Below, piece after piece: positions 42,660-52,526 of a stretch of DNA of 64,000 nucleotides. Source of the DNA: Ascarosepion bandense (lineage: Eukaryota > Mollusca > Cephalopoda > Sepiida > Sepiidae); NCBI GenBank assembly GCA_037127315.1, contig JBBBDQ010000913.1, positions 4,346,001 through 4,410,000 on the forward strand. Direction: 5' to 3'. The notes beneath the pieces were generated by a model that saw nothing but the letters and a program-made list of their open reading frames with translations, was not told the origin of the DNA and did no database searches. How positions within the stretch are numbered: position 1 is the first letter of the stretch; the number at the start of each line of letters is the position of its first letter. Made by a program: the position numbers and the translations under genes.

Positions 42660-43040
42660 TATACATAAAATCGGGAAGAGACTGGATACAATTTAAGAAA
42701 AAATGGCCTGAAAAAAATTTGACAATCACAGTCAATATAGAATATAAGAGGAACAGAGAAAAACAACAAGTAACCTACATAACGTGCTTCTGTAAACTGG
42801 GAGGGATAGTAAGGGGAAAAATTGCTTCGAGCTACAAAGGATAGAATGTTATGGAGAGCCACGTAAATGGTTACATAACAGGGACTGTGATGGACAGTAA
42901 GGAGAAAAACATTGTTTACAGTTACAAAGAATAGGAAGCTGAGGAGAGCCATGAAATTGAATAGCAGAGCAGGGACTGTGAAGAATGGTAGGGGACAAAC
43001 ACTTCTTAGAGCTATAAAGGATAGGAAGTTGATGAACTCT
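42660..43040 (+). pseudogene. RTE-like LINE 3' tail pieces, repeated
   Basis: ACTGGATACAATTTAAGAAA and CCTGAAAAAAATTTGACAAT are followed by three variants of GGACTGTGATGGACAGTAAG / CAAAGGATAGAATGTTATGG at ~90-bp spacing. This is a tandemly amplified tail (RATKDRKxWRA region of the LINE). Confidence 0.6.
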
Positions 43041-43194
43041 CCCGTCGATTTCGACGTATGAGTGTCTAACTCAGACTGCCACACAAAGAATTGTTTAGAG
43101 TGGTGAAGGCTTGTGTAGCACCATCCACACTTTTTGGAACTGGTGATAACAAACAATCGGTGCAGAAGTTCGCCACAGATCGCATGAACAGCAG

Positions 43195-43355
43195 ACCTCA
43201 GTTATTTAACCCATAAATGGAGGGAAGGGACGGATTAATACCTTTCCCAAGGGTACCAGTGCATAAGTAAATGCAGAGTGTTTGACTGGAATTGGAGCTA
43301 GGCTAACGAATTTCCCTTTCCGAGCCGACATCCACCGCACCACAACACACATCCG
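43195..43355 (-). mobile_element. SINE-A head and body
   Basis: The minus-strand head TGTGGTGCGGTGGATGTCGG and body to GGGTTAAATAA are present. M is missing. The B box is degraded (TAGCTCCAATTCC). Confidence 0.8.
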
Positions 43356-43357
43356 TC

Positions 43358-43360
<3 letters not shown>

Positions 43361-43406
<46 letters not shown>

Positions 43407-43598
43407 TTTTATGTATAGTGTCCCTTTAGGATGTATATATATATATATTTAGAATTTATAACATAACTATGTTGTAATATAACTACAGAAGTAGCCATTT
43501 TGTTTCGACACGATCCGTGTCTCGCTCTACTTTGTTTTCAGCACGTTTTAAAGAATAGTGTTTCTTTGGATACGGAATATTATTACATCTATACCTAG

Positions 43599-43655
<57 letters not shown>
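43361..43655. repeat. (TA)n tracts around a short unassigned segment
   Basis: Long TA runs at 43361-43403 and 43601-43655 bracket non-repetitive sequence. Confidence 0.9.
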
Positions 43656-43658
<3 letters not shown>

Positions 43659-43919
43659 GCACAGCTGTCAATTAAGAGCCAAAATAGCTCAGCCAAGAAA
43701 GCGTTGAAACGAAGATTTTAATGGCTACCGGCTGGGAACCTACTTTCGGCAATGACATCGGCTTGTAACCGTGAAAACGTTAATGGTTAATAGTCGACTA
43801 TCGAACCGGCTTTGCTAGAACGAGAGATAGTATTGCGGTCTAAAATTAAGTGTATCAGATAAACACAGAAAAAGAGAACTATATGAGCAGTATATATTTA
43901 TTAATGGTTTAATAGTCAT
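43656..43919. other. Unassigned sequence
   Basis: AATTAAGAGCCAAAATAGCT and following DNA show no gene or known repeat. Confidence 0.4.
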
Positions 43920-44062
43920 TAACTTGAAACTGGAAATCAGCGAGTTCGAATTCCCGTCGAATTTATTACATTCACTTTTAAGTAAATACCCTTTAAAAGG
44001 TATGAAACTATATCTTTTCTCTCCTATGGGTTAAATAGTAGAGTAGACTGAACTCATTAGCT
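43920..44062 (+). mobile_element. SINE-A fragment interrupted by Tc1-like DNA
   Basis: B box GAGTTCGAATTCC and body to CTCCTATGGGTTAAATAGTA are present, then ACTGAACTCATTAGCTTGGT and the Tc1-like start. The same SINE/Tc1 junction recurs at 48.29-48.35 kb. Confidence 0.8.
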
Positions 44063-44570
44063 TGGTTAACAGCTACACCCGTGTGCAAATTAACTGAAAC
44101 AACTGCTTTAGTTTCCTTTCTTTTACAATACAGTCAGTTCTAGACCCACTGTAGTGACAGGGTGTAATCTATTTCTATTTTTTCCTCAAATTACATCATT
44201 TGCAGTGGTGCGCAATAATATGGATCTATGTTCTGGGTATATGATGAAATTTGTTTGGCCTTGAAAAATATTGCTTCATTCATGATTGCATCAGATTTTT
44301 ATCATATACAGACACTACTGTCACGACTGTCGATTAGTTGTCCTACGGCCATTGTCTACGAGATACGTTACTCCAAGGAAGCGTACAAAAATTGTAACGC
44401 TGCACAAACACACTGGCAAGCCTTACGGAGAGGTTGCAGATATTGATGGTGTCAGCCTTTTAACTGTCAGTCGTGTAATCAAAGTGAAAAAAACAAACTG
44501 AATCCATCAGTCAAAAACGTAAATGAAAATGCGACCGGAAGAGAAAAAGAAAGCCAAGAGACGACGTATA
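44063..44570 (+). pseudogene. Tc1-like transposon 5' end and transposase N-terminus
   Basis: GTGTGCAAATTAACTGAAAC is probably the terminal repeat. After a 5' leader the frame TPRKRTKIVTLHKHTGKPYG then EVADIDGVSLLTVSRVIKVK gives the first helix-turn-helix of a Tc1-type transposase, and a basic linker (RKRK..PRDD-like) follows in another frame. A ~60-bp insertion (about 44269-44327) separates leader and coding part relative to the 48.5-kb copy. The catalytic domain is missing. Confidence 0.75.
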
Positions 44571-44942
44571 CGTGATCATAGAAAGTGTGAAAGATACCGG
44601 TAAGACATTAATCGCTTTGTTTCAGTTTGTACAAGAGTGTAGTTGAGAAGGAGGACAATATTAATTCAAGATAGGTTAGACATAAGGCTAACAATTATGA
44701 CCCATGTAAAATGTACTAAGGAAAACGCGAGATTAATGCATGGTTTGTTGAGGCTGTAGCTCATGCCCTACAGTTGTGATGTACGGAAAATGAGAGAGAT
44801 AAAAAAAAGAGATTTACAGTTCACCTCATCTTGAATATGGCGGAAATAATTGGACAAGCTGAAAAAAAAAATTCACAAAACAAAAATTCAAACTATAGTC
44901 TGACCAGGATGACAAAAAGTCGATATGTCAGTCCGGTCTGAG
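44571..44942. other. Unassigned sequence
   Basis: Possibly further decayed transposon DNA. Nothing recognisable on either strand. Confidence 0.35.
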
Positions 44943-45449
44943 TTTGAGTTTTCTTTAAATGCATATCAACACCTCTGTGGGTTATTTAATGCCAAAAAAG
45001 GTGGGGTTTTGAGGTTGTTTCTTTTTAATGTTCGGTTATAGTGAGAAGGTTAATTTAGTCAGGTTTTGATGAATTTTTTTTATTGTATTTTATTTTAGAA
45101 ATCTGAAAATGTCTTCTAGTTTTGTATACAAAAATGTTTTGCTGAGAATATTTTTCTTTCCTTCAAAAATGTGTTATTTTAATATGTTTTTCTTCCAAAA
45201 TGTATTGTTGGTAATATCTTTCTTTCAGATATGTATATATTTCTATAAAAGTGTATTTTTATACGTTCATAATGTTTTGACCCCAGTTTGGAGGGTTTAA
45301 CTTTTGCCCATAGCTGGGACCCTAACTGTTGCTACCACTCCGGGTCAGGGTGGACCTAGGAACAAAAGCAATTAAGAGGGGGTTCCATGCTCCTCACAAC
45401 CTTCCGATCAGAGGACTTGCTGCCGGATGAAGTTTACCGTCATGCTCCA
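44943..45449 (+). repeat. R1 repeat, near full length
   Basis: From GTTTGAGTTTTCTTTAAATG, CATATCAACACCTCTGTGGG to GGATGAAGTTTACCGTCATG and CCAGACC. No gypsy extension. Confidence 0.85.
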
Positions 45450-45699
45450 GACCATGTCAGTCCGGTAACCAATTCGGACCCTTGGACCATCACATTTACT
45501 GATACAGATGCAGTAGCGTAGGGTATGTTGCAGGCAAGATAGGTTGACTGGGCCAGTCTCTGTCGGGTTGGTTTTGGTTTATACACTGGCTGTCAACAAA
45601 GGCAAAAGAGCACAGTCTAACCTTCTATTTTAAAAAAAATAGGTTCGAGACAGACTAATATGACTTCATAATTTTAGTCATTGTATGCTTTTCGGGCCG
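45450..45699. other. Unassigned sequence
   Basis: No repeat match seen; no gene. Confidence 0.35.
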
Positions 45700-45824
45700 A
45701 CGCATCCCCACCAAGAAACAGAAAATTTTCGTTAGAAACAAACAAAAGAGTGTTGAACTGCTATGTCATATCGGTCCTTCTATATAGCAGTGAATGCTGG
45801 ACAATTTTCTGGTAGATGAATAGA
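45700..45824 (+). pseudogene. RTE-like LINE fragment, chimera copy A
   Basis: GAAACAAACAAAAGAGTGTT ... TATAGCAGTGAATGCTGGAC matches the ETKKRVLDCYVMSVL...CECW region of the LINE at 40.57 kb. It stops at AGATGAATAG, where 5S rRNA-like sequence begins. Confidence 0.8.
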
Positions 45825-45905
45825 GCTTATGGCCATATCACGTTGAAACATTGGTTCTCGTACGATCACCGATGTTAACATCAAGTCCGGTTGCCAATCA
45901 CTGTT
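45825..45905 (+). rRNA. 5S rRNA-like fragment, chimera copy A (pseudogene)
   Basis: GCTTATGGCCATATCACGTT then GGTTCTCGTACGATCACC and GTTAACATCAAG.CCGGTTG matches the first ~75 nt of an animal 5S rRNA (GYCTACGGCCATA..., GATCACCGAAGTTAAGCAAC). It is truncated before the C box and diverged, so it is not a working gene. Confidence 0.82.
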
Positions 45906-45924
45906 CCTACGAAAATATTTTATA

Positions 45925-46245
45925 TAGAAGACAAAAGGAAGCCACGTCACGTCGATGAGAAAGTAACTGGAGCCGAGATGCCAAGTTAGGACCGATTATA
46001 TTGCAGGTCCTCCTTTGAAAATTGTAAAGAATCTCGAAATGTACAGCAGAACCACAAGAAAATGGCGATTGACGTTACACTTTAATTTTTTAAGTAAAAA
46101 ATTGGAAAGGAATTTCACATGTAGAAGTGCAATGAAAAGAAACTGACAGTGTAGAAATGGGGGTTGCATTTAGTTATTTCAGTAGTAAAAGGGGATGGAC
46201 CTAGATACCAAATTCATGTATTCGGGGCACCAGGGGAAAATGCTC
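45925..46245 (-). pseudogene. Jockey/CR1-like LINE C-terminal fragment
   Basis: The minus strand corresponds to the RRICNVIDTDLANRLQYLSH..DVASLCLFYK region of the 23.4-kb copy (here TGGCATCTCGGCTCCAGTTA, TCATCGACGTGACGTGGCTT) and parts of the following block. It is broken by stops. Confidence 0.7.
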
Positions 46246-46249
46246 ATCA

Positions 46250-46383
46250 TTCCAAAATCTAAGCAAAGTATTAAGAAACAGAAAATGTTTTTTTTAAAAA
46301 AAAAAAGAGTGCTGAACTGTTATGTAATATAGATTCTCCTTTATAGCAATGAATGCTGGACAATTTTCCAGCAGATGAATAGA
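46250..46383 (+). pseudogene. RTE-like LINE fragment, chimera copy B
   Basis: TTCCAAAATCTAAGCAAAGT, then AGTGCTGAACTGTTATGTAA and AATGAATGCTGGACAATTTT, matches the LINE C-terminal region. It is joined to 5S-like sequence after AGATGAATAGA, the same junction as copy A 559 bp upstream. Confidence 0.8.
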
Positions 46384-46455
46384 GCTTATGGCCATATCAC
46401 GTTGAAACACTGGTTCTCGTACGATCACCAATGTTAACATCAAGCCTGGTTGCCA
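46384..46455 (+). rRNA. 5S rRNA-like fragment, chimera copy B (pseudogene)
   Basis: GCTTATGGCCATATCACGTT, GGTTCTCGTACGATCACCAA and TTAACATCAAGCCTGGTTG match 5S rRNA nt ~1-72. It ends in jockey-like LINE sequence (minus strand) just as copy A does. Confidence 0.82.
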
Positions 46456-46469
46456 ATGGCTGTTGCTAT

Positions 46470-46655
46470 AAAAATATTCATATAGAAGACAGAGGGAAGG
46501 CACGTCACATCGGTGAGAAAGCGATTGGAGTCGAGATGCCAAGTTAGGACCGATTATATTGCAGGTCCTCCTTTGTAAATTGTCAAGAATCTTGAAATGT
46601 AGAACAGGACCATCAGACCAGATATGGCAAAAGTATTCAATGCAAGGAAAAATGT
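46470..46655 (-). pseudogene. Jockey/CR1-like LINE C-terminal fragment
   Basis: The minus strand reads FPCIEYFCHIWSDGPVLHFK then LQRRTCNIIGPNLASRLQSL and SHRCDVPSLCLLYE, closely matching the 23.65-24.00 kb block. It is truncated by SINE-A on the 5' side. Confidence 0.82.
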
Positions 46656-46659
46656 TCAT

Positions 46660-46950
46660 GCCAAGTCAGTTAAGGGCCATACGTGATACACGCTTTGGGC
46701 GATCATGTCTTGAAAGATTATTCAGCAGTAGGTTGCCATTGCTTTCTGAAGTAGACTGGTTGCCAGCCAAGGCTATAGAACCCAGTCTGTCCTATTATTT
46801 AACCCACAACTGGAGGGAAGAGATGGATTAATACCTTTCCCAAGAGTATTTGTGCGTAAGTGAATGCGAGCAATTCAACTGGAATTCGAACTTGGCTCCC
46901 CGATTTGTCGCTCTGACTCGATATCCACTGCACCACGACGCACATACAGA
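46660..46950 (-). mobile_element. SINE-A, near full length
   Basis: Minus-strand head (GTCGTGGTGCAGTGGATATC, B box AGTTCGAATTCC), body and part of M. A deletion removes most of the M hairpin. Confidence 0.88.
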
Positions 46951-47287
46951 CGTTAAACACGAAAAAGAAACAAAATCGAAGCCAACCAAGACTGAATGTG
47001 GCATTCTGTTCATTGCGTAGTAATCCGCTCGTCTCCAGGCAGATCAATAAGGAAGAACATTGTATATTTGAGAATGGAGAAATAAGATTATGACTTCGTT
47101 GAGGATGATCTGTTGGTGACCTTTTTAACTAAGATTTTTATTGCTTTATAAGCCATCCGGGTCAGTGCCTATCGACAGTAGGGTGTATCGACACAACAGC
47201 TGACGTGCAAAACTTTTAGAGGGTAAATAAAAATTTATCGTTCGCTAGTCGAAGACGACTGCTAGAAAGACGAAGAATATATATATA
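46951..47287. other. Unassigned sequence
   Basis: No gene or known repeat recognised. Confidence 0.35.
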
Positions 47288-47778
47288 CTAGCAGTATAGC
47301 CCGGCTTTGCTCGGGTGTAATGAAAGCTTTAAAACTAATCCATGGTCCTGGAGCTCAGACACTTTGGACGTTGGCACGAAAGACTAAAAAGCAATAGTTG
47401 TTTCCAGTTAAAGCGAAACCGTAGATTGAAAGAAAAATCAATGAATGTAAATCAACTTTTGGTTTCTTGGTATCGATATCAAATTTTCTGCACTATTGTA
47501 AGAACTGCAACCTTGAAACTTCTGAATATCGTTTCGTATGTCTTTGTCTATTAGTGCATCAAATTTGATTAAAATCGGACCACTCCTTCTATAACACGAT
47601 TTTTTCGATTATCGATATTTCTCGGGATGTACCTCGACACAAAACCTAGCTAAGAACACTTGCAGATGCTTATAGTACAACTGTGTAAATTTTCAAGGAA
47701 ATTGGTTCAGCCGTTTTGGAGTCAATAGGTAACGGATACACACACAGACACACAAAGTTCCATTTATAAATAAGTTGA
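47288..47778 (-). mobile_element. Non-autonomous Helitron, internally deleted
   Basis: Plus-strand start CTAGCAGTATAGCCCGGCTT is the complement of the 3' hairpin and CTAG. The 5' end lies near AAATAAGTTGAGAG. Compared with 37.58 kb it lacks the central TA-rich segment. Confidence 0.85.
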
Positions 47779-47843
47779 GAGAGAGAGAGAGAGAGAGAAC
47801 GAACGCGAGAGGAGAAGGAGAAGAAGCAGCAAAAGCCACAACA

Positions 47844-48025
47844 ATGCCTTCAAGAAATCGAAGTGGGCATAACTCTGCTCACTTAAGTGACAAGCTTCAA
47901 ATTAATCCTATTAACGCTCTATCTCGATATCAAGCACTTCATGACAAAAAACCTGCTTGCCAAAAATGCCTTTCTACCGGTAAACCACTAAAAAACAGCA
48001 ATCTTGGTACGAAGAATCATCACGA
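47844..48025 (+). CDS. Short unidentified open frame, weak
   Basis: From the internal ATG: MPSRNRSGHNSAHLSDKLQI, then NPINALSRYQALHDKKPACQ and KCLSTGKPLKNSN, after which the frame runs into a (TA)n tract as YIYIY. Composition is reasonable and no repeat family is recognised, but there is no known domain and the stop lies beyond the microsatellite. It could be a transposon or gene fragment. Confidence 0.2.
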
Positions 48026-48027
48026 AA

Positions 48028-48029
<2 letters not shown>

Positions 48030-48076
<47 letters not shown>
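48030..48076. repeat. (TA)n microsatellite
   Basis: A TA run. Confidence 0.97.
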
Positions 48077-48079
<3 letters not shown>

Positions 48080-48109
48080 CCTCTCATTTTCGATATCTAA
48101 ATTCTAAAT

Positions 48110-48285
48110 TGAATTTTTAAAAAATAAAACAGGTTTTCTTGAAACTTTTATTTTAGTTTTAATTGGAAGCTAAATGATTAAATTTACTATTTCCAGTAAG
48201 CAAAATACTCTGGTGTATTTAAACCAGAAATTATATTGATTGGAATCTAAACTTTTGAGGTGTTTTTTTTTTTAATCTTTCAATT
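48110..48285 (-). repeat. R4 end segment, first copy of a duplication
   Basis: AATAAAACAGGTTTTCTTGA and AAGCAAAATACTCTGGTGTA match the inverse of 9180-9300. The same ~150 bp is repeated at 48626-48775, on the other side of a SINE/Tc1 block. Confidence 0.8.
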
Positions 48286-48625
48286 TTTCTCTCCTATGGG
48301 TTAAATAGTAGAGTAGACTGAACTCATTAGCTTGGTTAACAGCAACATGCAAATTAATTGAAACAACTGCTTTAGTTTCCTTTCTTTTACAATACAGTCA
48401 GCTCTAGACCCACTGTAGTTACAGGGTGTAATCTATTTCTATTTTTCCTCAAATTACATCATTTGCAGTGGTGCACAATAATATGGATCTATTTTCTGGG
48501 TATATGATGAAATTTGTTTGGCCTTGTCTCGACTGTCGATTAGTTGTCCTACGGCCATTGTCTACGATGGACGTTACTCCAAGGAAGCGTACAAAAATTG
48601 TAACGCTGCACAAACACACAAATAA
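48286..48625 (+). mobile_element. SINE-A/Tc1 fragment block, second copy
   Basis: CTCCTATGGGTTAAATAGTA (SINE-A body), the Tc1-like leader ACAACTGCTTTAGTTTCCTT and the start of transposase (GTTACTCCAAGGAAGCGTAC) match 44.02-44.42 kb without the 60-bp insertion found there. The block stops at CACAAACACAC, exactly where the second R4 duplicate begins. Confidence 0.85.
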
Positions 48626-49700
48626 AACAGGTTTTCTTGAAACTTTTATTTTAGTTGTAACTGAAAGCTAAATGATTAAGTTTACTATTGTCAGTAAGCA
48701 AAATACTCTGGTGTTTTTCAAACAGAGATTATATTGTTTGGGATCTAAAATTTTGAGATTTTTGTAATTTTTGAATTTTTCCGCCATTTTGAGCAATTGA
48801 CAGATTTGTAAACAAAAGTTAATTTTCGTTTTAAAAATTCTTCCAAAATTAAATTTTCATCTATGATATTATTTTTGGAAAATTGGCAAAATTAATATTA
48901 AATTTATCTGATTTACACAAGTATTACTTGTTTGTAGCCTGAAATTTAGATTAAAACTATTATAAACACAGCGTTGAGCTTTCTAACCTAACCACCGTAA
49001 TTGAAATGTGTTGACAGATCGAGATAAGATAAGTGCATGGTGATCACAAATGCCATAATTGTACAATTTTTTCCGGTAAAGGGGAGTAACCCTGAAACAA
49101 ATGACTTTTTAAATTGCACATAGAAATAACTTTTAAAAAATCAAATGAACACACACAATAAAAAAGAAATTGAAAATTATTTTTTAAATACGTTGGCTAA
49201 ATGATTTGTATTAAACTTTTTAATTTTCGATTATTAAATTGAGTCTACACTATGTAACCAGCCAGCCTAACGTCTACAAGAATTGGAAATATTTTTAAAC
49301 TTTATAAATTATTATAATTAAAAAACAAAAATGAAAACAATTCTTTTAAAATTTTATTACCAATCGAATATTTTTTTCTTCAGACTATAATGTCTGACAT
49401 TTATATTATTTATTAAAGCAATTAAACGCTTACCTAATTTTGTAATGTCATAGTTTTATTGCATTTTTTACTTTACTATTCGGAGAAGGGAAAAGGTCCC
49501 AAACTAAATAAAACAAAGTTTTATCAGTAAACTGTTCATGTTATTATTAAGATGATAGATAAAAGTATTCTTTGATTATTTTTTAATTCTTTCTAAAACG
49601 TTCGAAATTTTGGTATTAAATCTTGTTTTTCTATCGTCTGTGAGTGAAGCATTTTTATGGCAAATGTAATATTACGCAAGTCATCTTGGAAACCTCAAAG
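48626..49700. repeat. R4 repeat segments
   Basis: 48626-49100 matches the inverse of 8.8-9.3 kb, while 49480-49680 (CCCAAACTAAATAAAACAAA, CGTTCGAAATTTTGGTATTA) matches 7.87-8.05 kb in direct orientation. It is therefore a rearranged or double R4 insertion. No coding region. Confidence 0.6.
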
Positions 49701-49921
49701 ATGTGACACATAAGGACATCAATAATTCCACTTGTAGATGGAGCCTTAAGATTAATTGGAAAACGTTCCAATAGATTAATTGAAGGGATTCCTAGTAGTC
49801 CAAGCCTTAAAGAAATACAAATAATTGTACTTACAAGTACAGCTCACACATTATGAAGAGCTTTATTTATGTAAAATGTGTGTAATCTTAGTTTTGTTAT
49901 GGAGTTATCTTCGTCGCCAAG

Positions 49922-50610
49922 TGTTGTATATTGACAAACAACAAACACGCATATATATAAAAAATATGAGTTATATTTTTATTAATGCCGATGAACCGTG
50001 TAGCATAGGGGACAGAGAATTAAGAGAGCGCGCTTCTAAGGGTTGACGGGAGTGTCTCTCTTCACCGGCCGATCTCTGTCGCTCCTCTACTGCTACTCTG
50101 GTCTGTCTGGCTCTCTGTCTGGTGAAATCCGTGCGCCGAGATCTTTTTATAATCTCCAAACCGGGACTTCCGGATTTTGCCTCGCCCACGCACGCCCACG
50201 TAATTCTCAGAGACACCTGTTCTGTTTGCCTCTGTAGCCATTTCCGCTACTGCCGGAAATAAGGTCAAACAAACATCCGTTCCTTTCAACGACCGGAAAC
50301 ACCCCCGCTTGCATCAGCCTTTCTCGGGTGGGGCCAGATTGTTATATTACACAAGTTGTTGTGGCCTGTTTGAGTCCGAAAGTAAGACACGGAAACAGGA
50401 GGGTAGGTTCAAACAGTGTATTAAAATAACAAGAACATATATTCAAAGTAAAGTGTTAGTGTTCAGCAGATAGAAGTGTAATCCGAACGGTATAGTTACG
50501 CTGCGTCTTGACTGTCACGAGACTTTGTCCTAACTGCGTCCCGGAAGAAACGCAGGTTAGTATTTATTGACGGAGAAAGAGCCCATTCCTATAGATAGAG
50601 TACCATAACA
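49922..50610 (-). mobile_element. LTR-type terminal repeat with promoter and poly(A) signal
   Basis: On the minus strand it begins TGTTATGGTACTCTATCTAT and ends TTGTCAATATACAACA (TG...CA ends). It has a TATA box TATAAAAAGAT at about 50151-50141, AATAAAAATATAA near 49983, and TTGGCGACGAAG immediately after the end, which resembles the primer-site region of Ty3/gypsy elements. No internal gag-pol follows and the other LTR is not found. A shorter reading (50340-50610) also has TG...CA ends. I prefer the long version because of the promoter order. Confidence 0.55.
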
Positions 50611-50796
50611 AGTTTTTTTTTTTTTTTTTTTTTTTAAAGTGGATCTGTGAAAAATGGCATGTAGCCATTCCTTACCTTACGTCTCTGGTTGGGACAAGGA
50701 AAGAAATGCCTATACAACAGAAATCAAAGAAAATAATAATAATAATAATTTATATACAATTGGTTCAATAAATATCTGTACTGTCATTGTTGTCTT
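50611..50796. other. Poly(T) run and unassigned sequence
   Basis: A T run of about 25 and an (AAT)n run near 50733-50750. Nothing else. Confidence 0.5.
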
Positions 50797-51190
50797 CTAC
50801 GTGGCATGTCACTGCAGGACGTAGGCGATCATGGCTTTCAACAACTTCCTGTCCTTCGTATCTTTTAGCAATATTTGTATCCTTATAATCCCTTCTACCG
50901 CCTCTTCTGAAATCTATTTACACAAACTTGATAGATATGTTCCTCGCTGCTTCCCTCTTGCCTTCAATATGTCCTGTGAGTGTTAAATTTTCCAGGTGTT
51001 CTTTCCTTATTATGCATCCCAGAAATTTCAGCTGTCGCTTGGTATTTCATGGGTAATCGTCTTTTTTTCCATTTTCCTTAAAACTTCCTCGATGCTAACA
51101 TATTCTGTACATAGTATTCTCAGTATCCTTCCGTAGAACCACATATCTGTGACTTTAAGTCTTCTCTTCATCTGCGATTTGACTAATTTG
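50797..51190 (-). pseudogene. RTE-like LINE 3' fragment
   Basis: The minus strand covers the region from ..MKRRLKVTDMWFYGRILRI through LKFLGCIIRKEHLENLTLTG to the 3' end near AGCCATGATCGCCTACGTCC. It matches the last ~400 bp of the 40.57-kb copy, with frameshifts. Confidence 0.8.
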
Positions 51191-51304
51191 TTTTTTAAGG
51201 CTTATCAACCTTTCCAGTTTATTTTAAACCAGAAAGCATTTTTAGATTGTATATTTTTTTAGGGAATAATGATTTACGGATACAAATCTTACTGGTTAAC
51301 CCAT

Positions 51305-52440
51305 TGTTGTAGAGGAATATCCTATCCTACTCCGGAATGGATATGGTCCGGTCTATAAAAGACTGTGACTAGAGCGAACTAGAAGCATACGTCACTAGTC
51401 TGACGACGCTGTGGCACTGTCAGCTCTCTGCCTTCGGGTGGAGCGCGCTCTCTGCTTCCGAGCAGAGAGCACAAACCCAGTCGTGGTTCCGCCGAAGGGT
51501 AGAATCACGACTGGGGAAAAATAGACAGACATTTTTTGGCCCGGATATATGGCCGGGAATAACCACTATAAAATGACCATGTGTCACATCTGGCCTTGCG
51601 TGGGATGGCTAGTAAATACAATACGTCACTAGACTGACGACGCTATGACACTGTCAGCTCTCTGCCTTAGGGTAGAGAGCGCTCTCTGCTTCCGAGCAGA
51701 GAGCACTAACCCAGTCGTGGTTCCGCCGAAGAGTAGAATCACGACTGGGGAATAATAGACAGACATTTTTTGGCCTGGCTATTTGGCAGGGAAGACCCAC
51801 AATAAATAGACCTTGTGTCACATCTAGCCTTGCGTGGGAAGGTTGGTAAATACAGCATACGTCACTAGACGGGCAACGCTCGCAGTTGACGGCTTTGCGC
51901 ACTGTCAAGTCCTCTGCCTTTGGGCGGAGAGCATTGACCCAGTCGTGACTACGCCGAAGGGTGGAGTCACGACTGAGGTAAATTAGACAGGAATTTTTGG
52001 CCAGGCAATATGGCCCGGGTGATCCCACTTTAAAAAGTTCTTGTGCCGCATTTTGCCTTGAGTGGGAAGGCGAATGAATATTCATACGTCACTAGACGGG
52101 AAACGCTCGCAGTTAACGGCTTTGCGCACTGTCAAGCCCTCTGCCTTCGAGCGGAGAGCGTTGACCCAGTCGTGACTACGCCGAATGGTGGACTCACGAC
52201 TGGGGTAAATTAGACAGGAATTTTTAGCCGGACTATATGGCGAATAAATATTCATACGTCACTAGACGGGAGCATACGTCATAGGCAGAGACATTTTCTA
52301 CTTGATCGTTATTCCTGTTACCATACGTTGACTGTTCTTGTACGTCTATTGGTTTATTGTACTGTTGTATAATAAATCTCTTATAATCTATCTTCAGTGT
52401 TCAGTATTATTCTTGCACTGTTCTTTTTCCTGATTATCCC
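51305..52440 (+). mobile_element. LTR-like region with tandem promoter-like repeats
   Basis: TGTTGTAGAGGAATATCC and a TATA box TCTATAAAAGACTG (about 51353) start the region. Four to five tandem units follow (51386-52272). It ends with TTGTATAATAAATCTCTTAT (poly(A) signal AATAAA) and a poly(C) run. CpG-rich, structured and bounded by TATA and AATAAA, it looks like an LTR with a repeat-expanded U3. No target duplication or primer site is confirmed. Confidence 0.45.
51386..52272 (+). repeat. ~235-bp tandem repeat with two hairpins per unit
   Basis: Units begin at CATACGTCACTAGAC near 51386, 51620, 51856, 52083 and (truncated) 52253. The first two contain GCTCTCTGCTTCCGAGCAGA (perfect stem with GAGC), and all full units contain CAGTCGTG ... 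CACGACTG separated by ~20 bp. Units also carry CACTATAAAATGACCATGTG or variants. Divergence between the first pair and the second pair indicates two rounds of duplication. Confidence 0.9.
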
Positions 52441-52444
52441 CCCC

Positions 52445-52526
52445 CCCCGGGATATATCACCCATAAATGGAAGTAGACGAGATGTATCTCGGCTCTCCAA
52501 GTCATTATCCATTACACCACCCACAC
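52445..52526 (-). mobile_element. SINE-A head fragment, fused to 5S-like sequence
   Basis: The minus strand GGATGTGTGGGTGGTGTAAT then GGATAATGACTTGGAGAGCC matches the SINE-A tRNA head (A box region GGTGTAATGG). The B box is degraded, with GAGATACATCTC in its place. It lies directly 3' of the 5S-like sequence. Confidence 0.7.

Noticed and set aside
51654..52085. 143-codon minus-strand frame with repeated RDSTLRR blocks
   Set aside because: It spans the ~235-bp tandem units and the hairpin palindromes; periodicity explains the openness.
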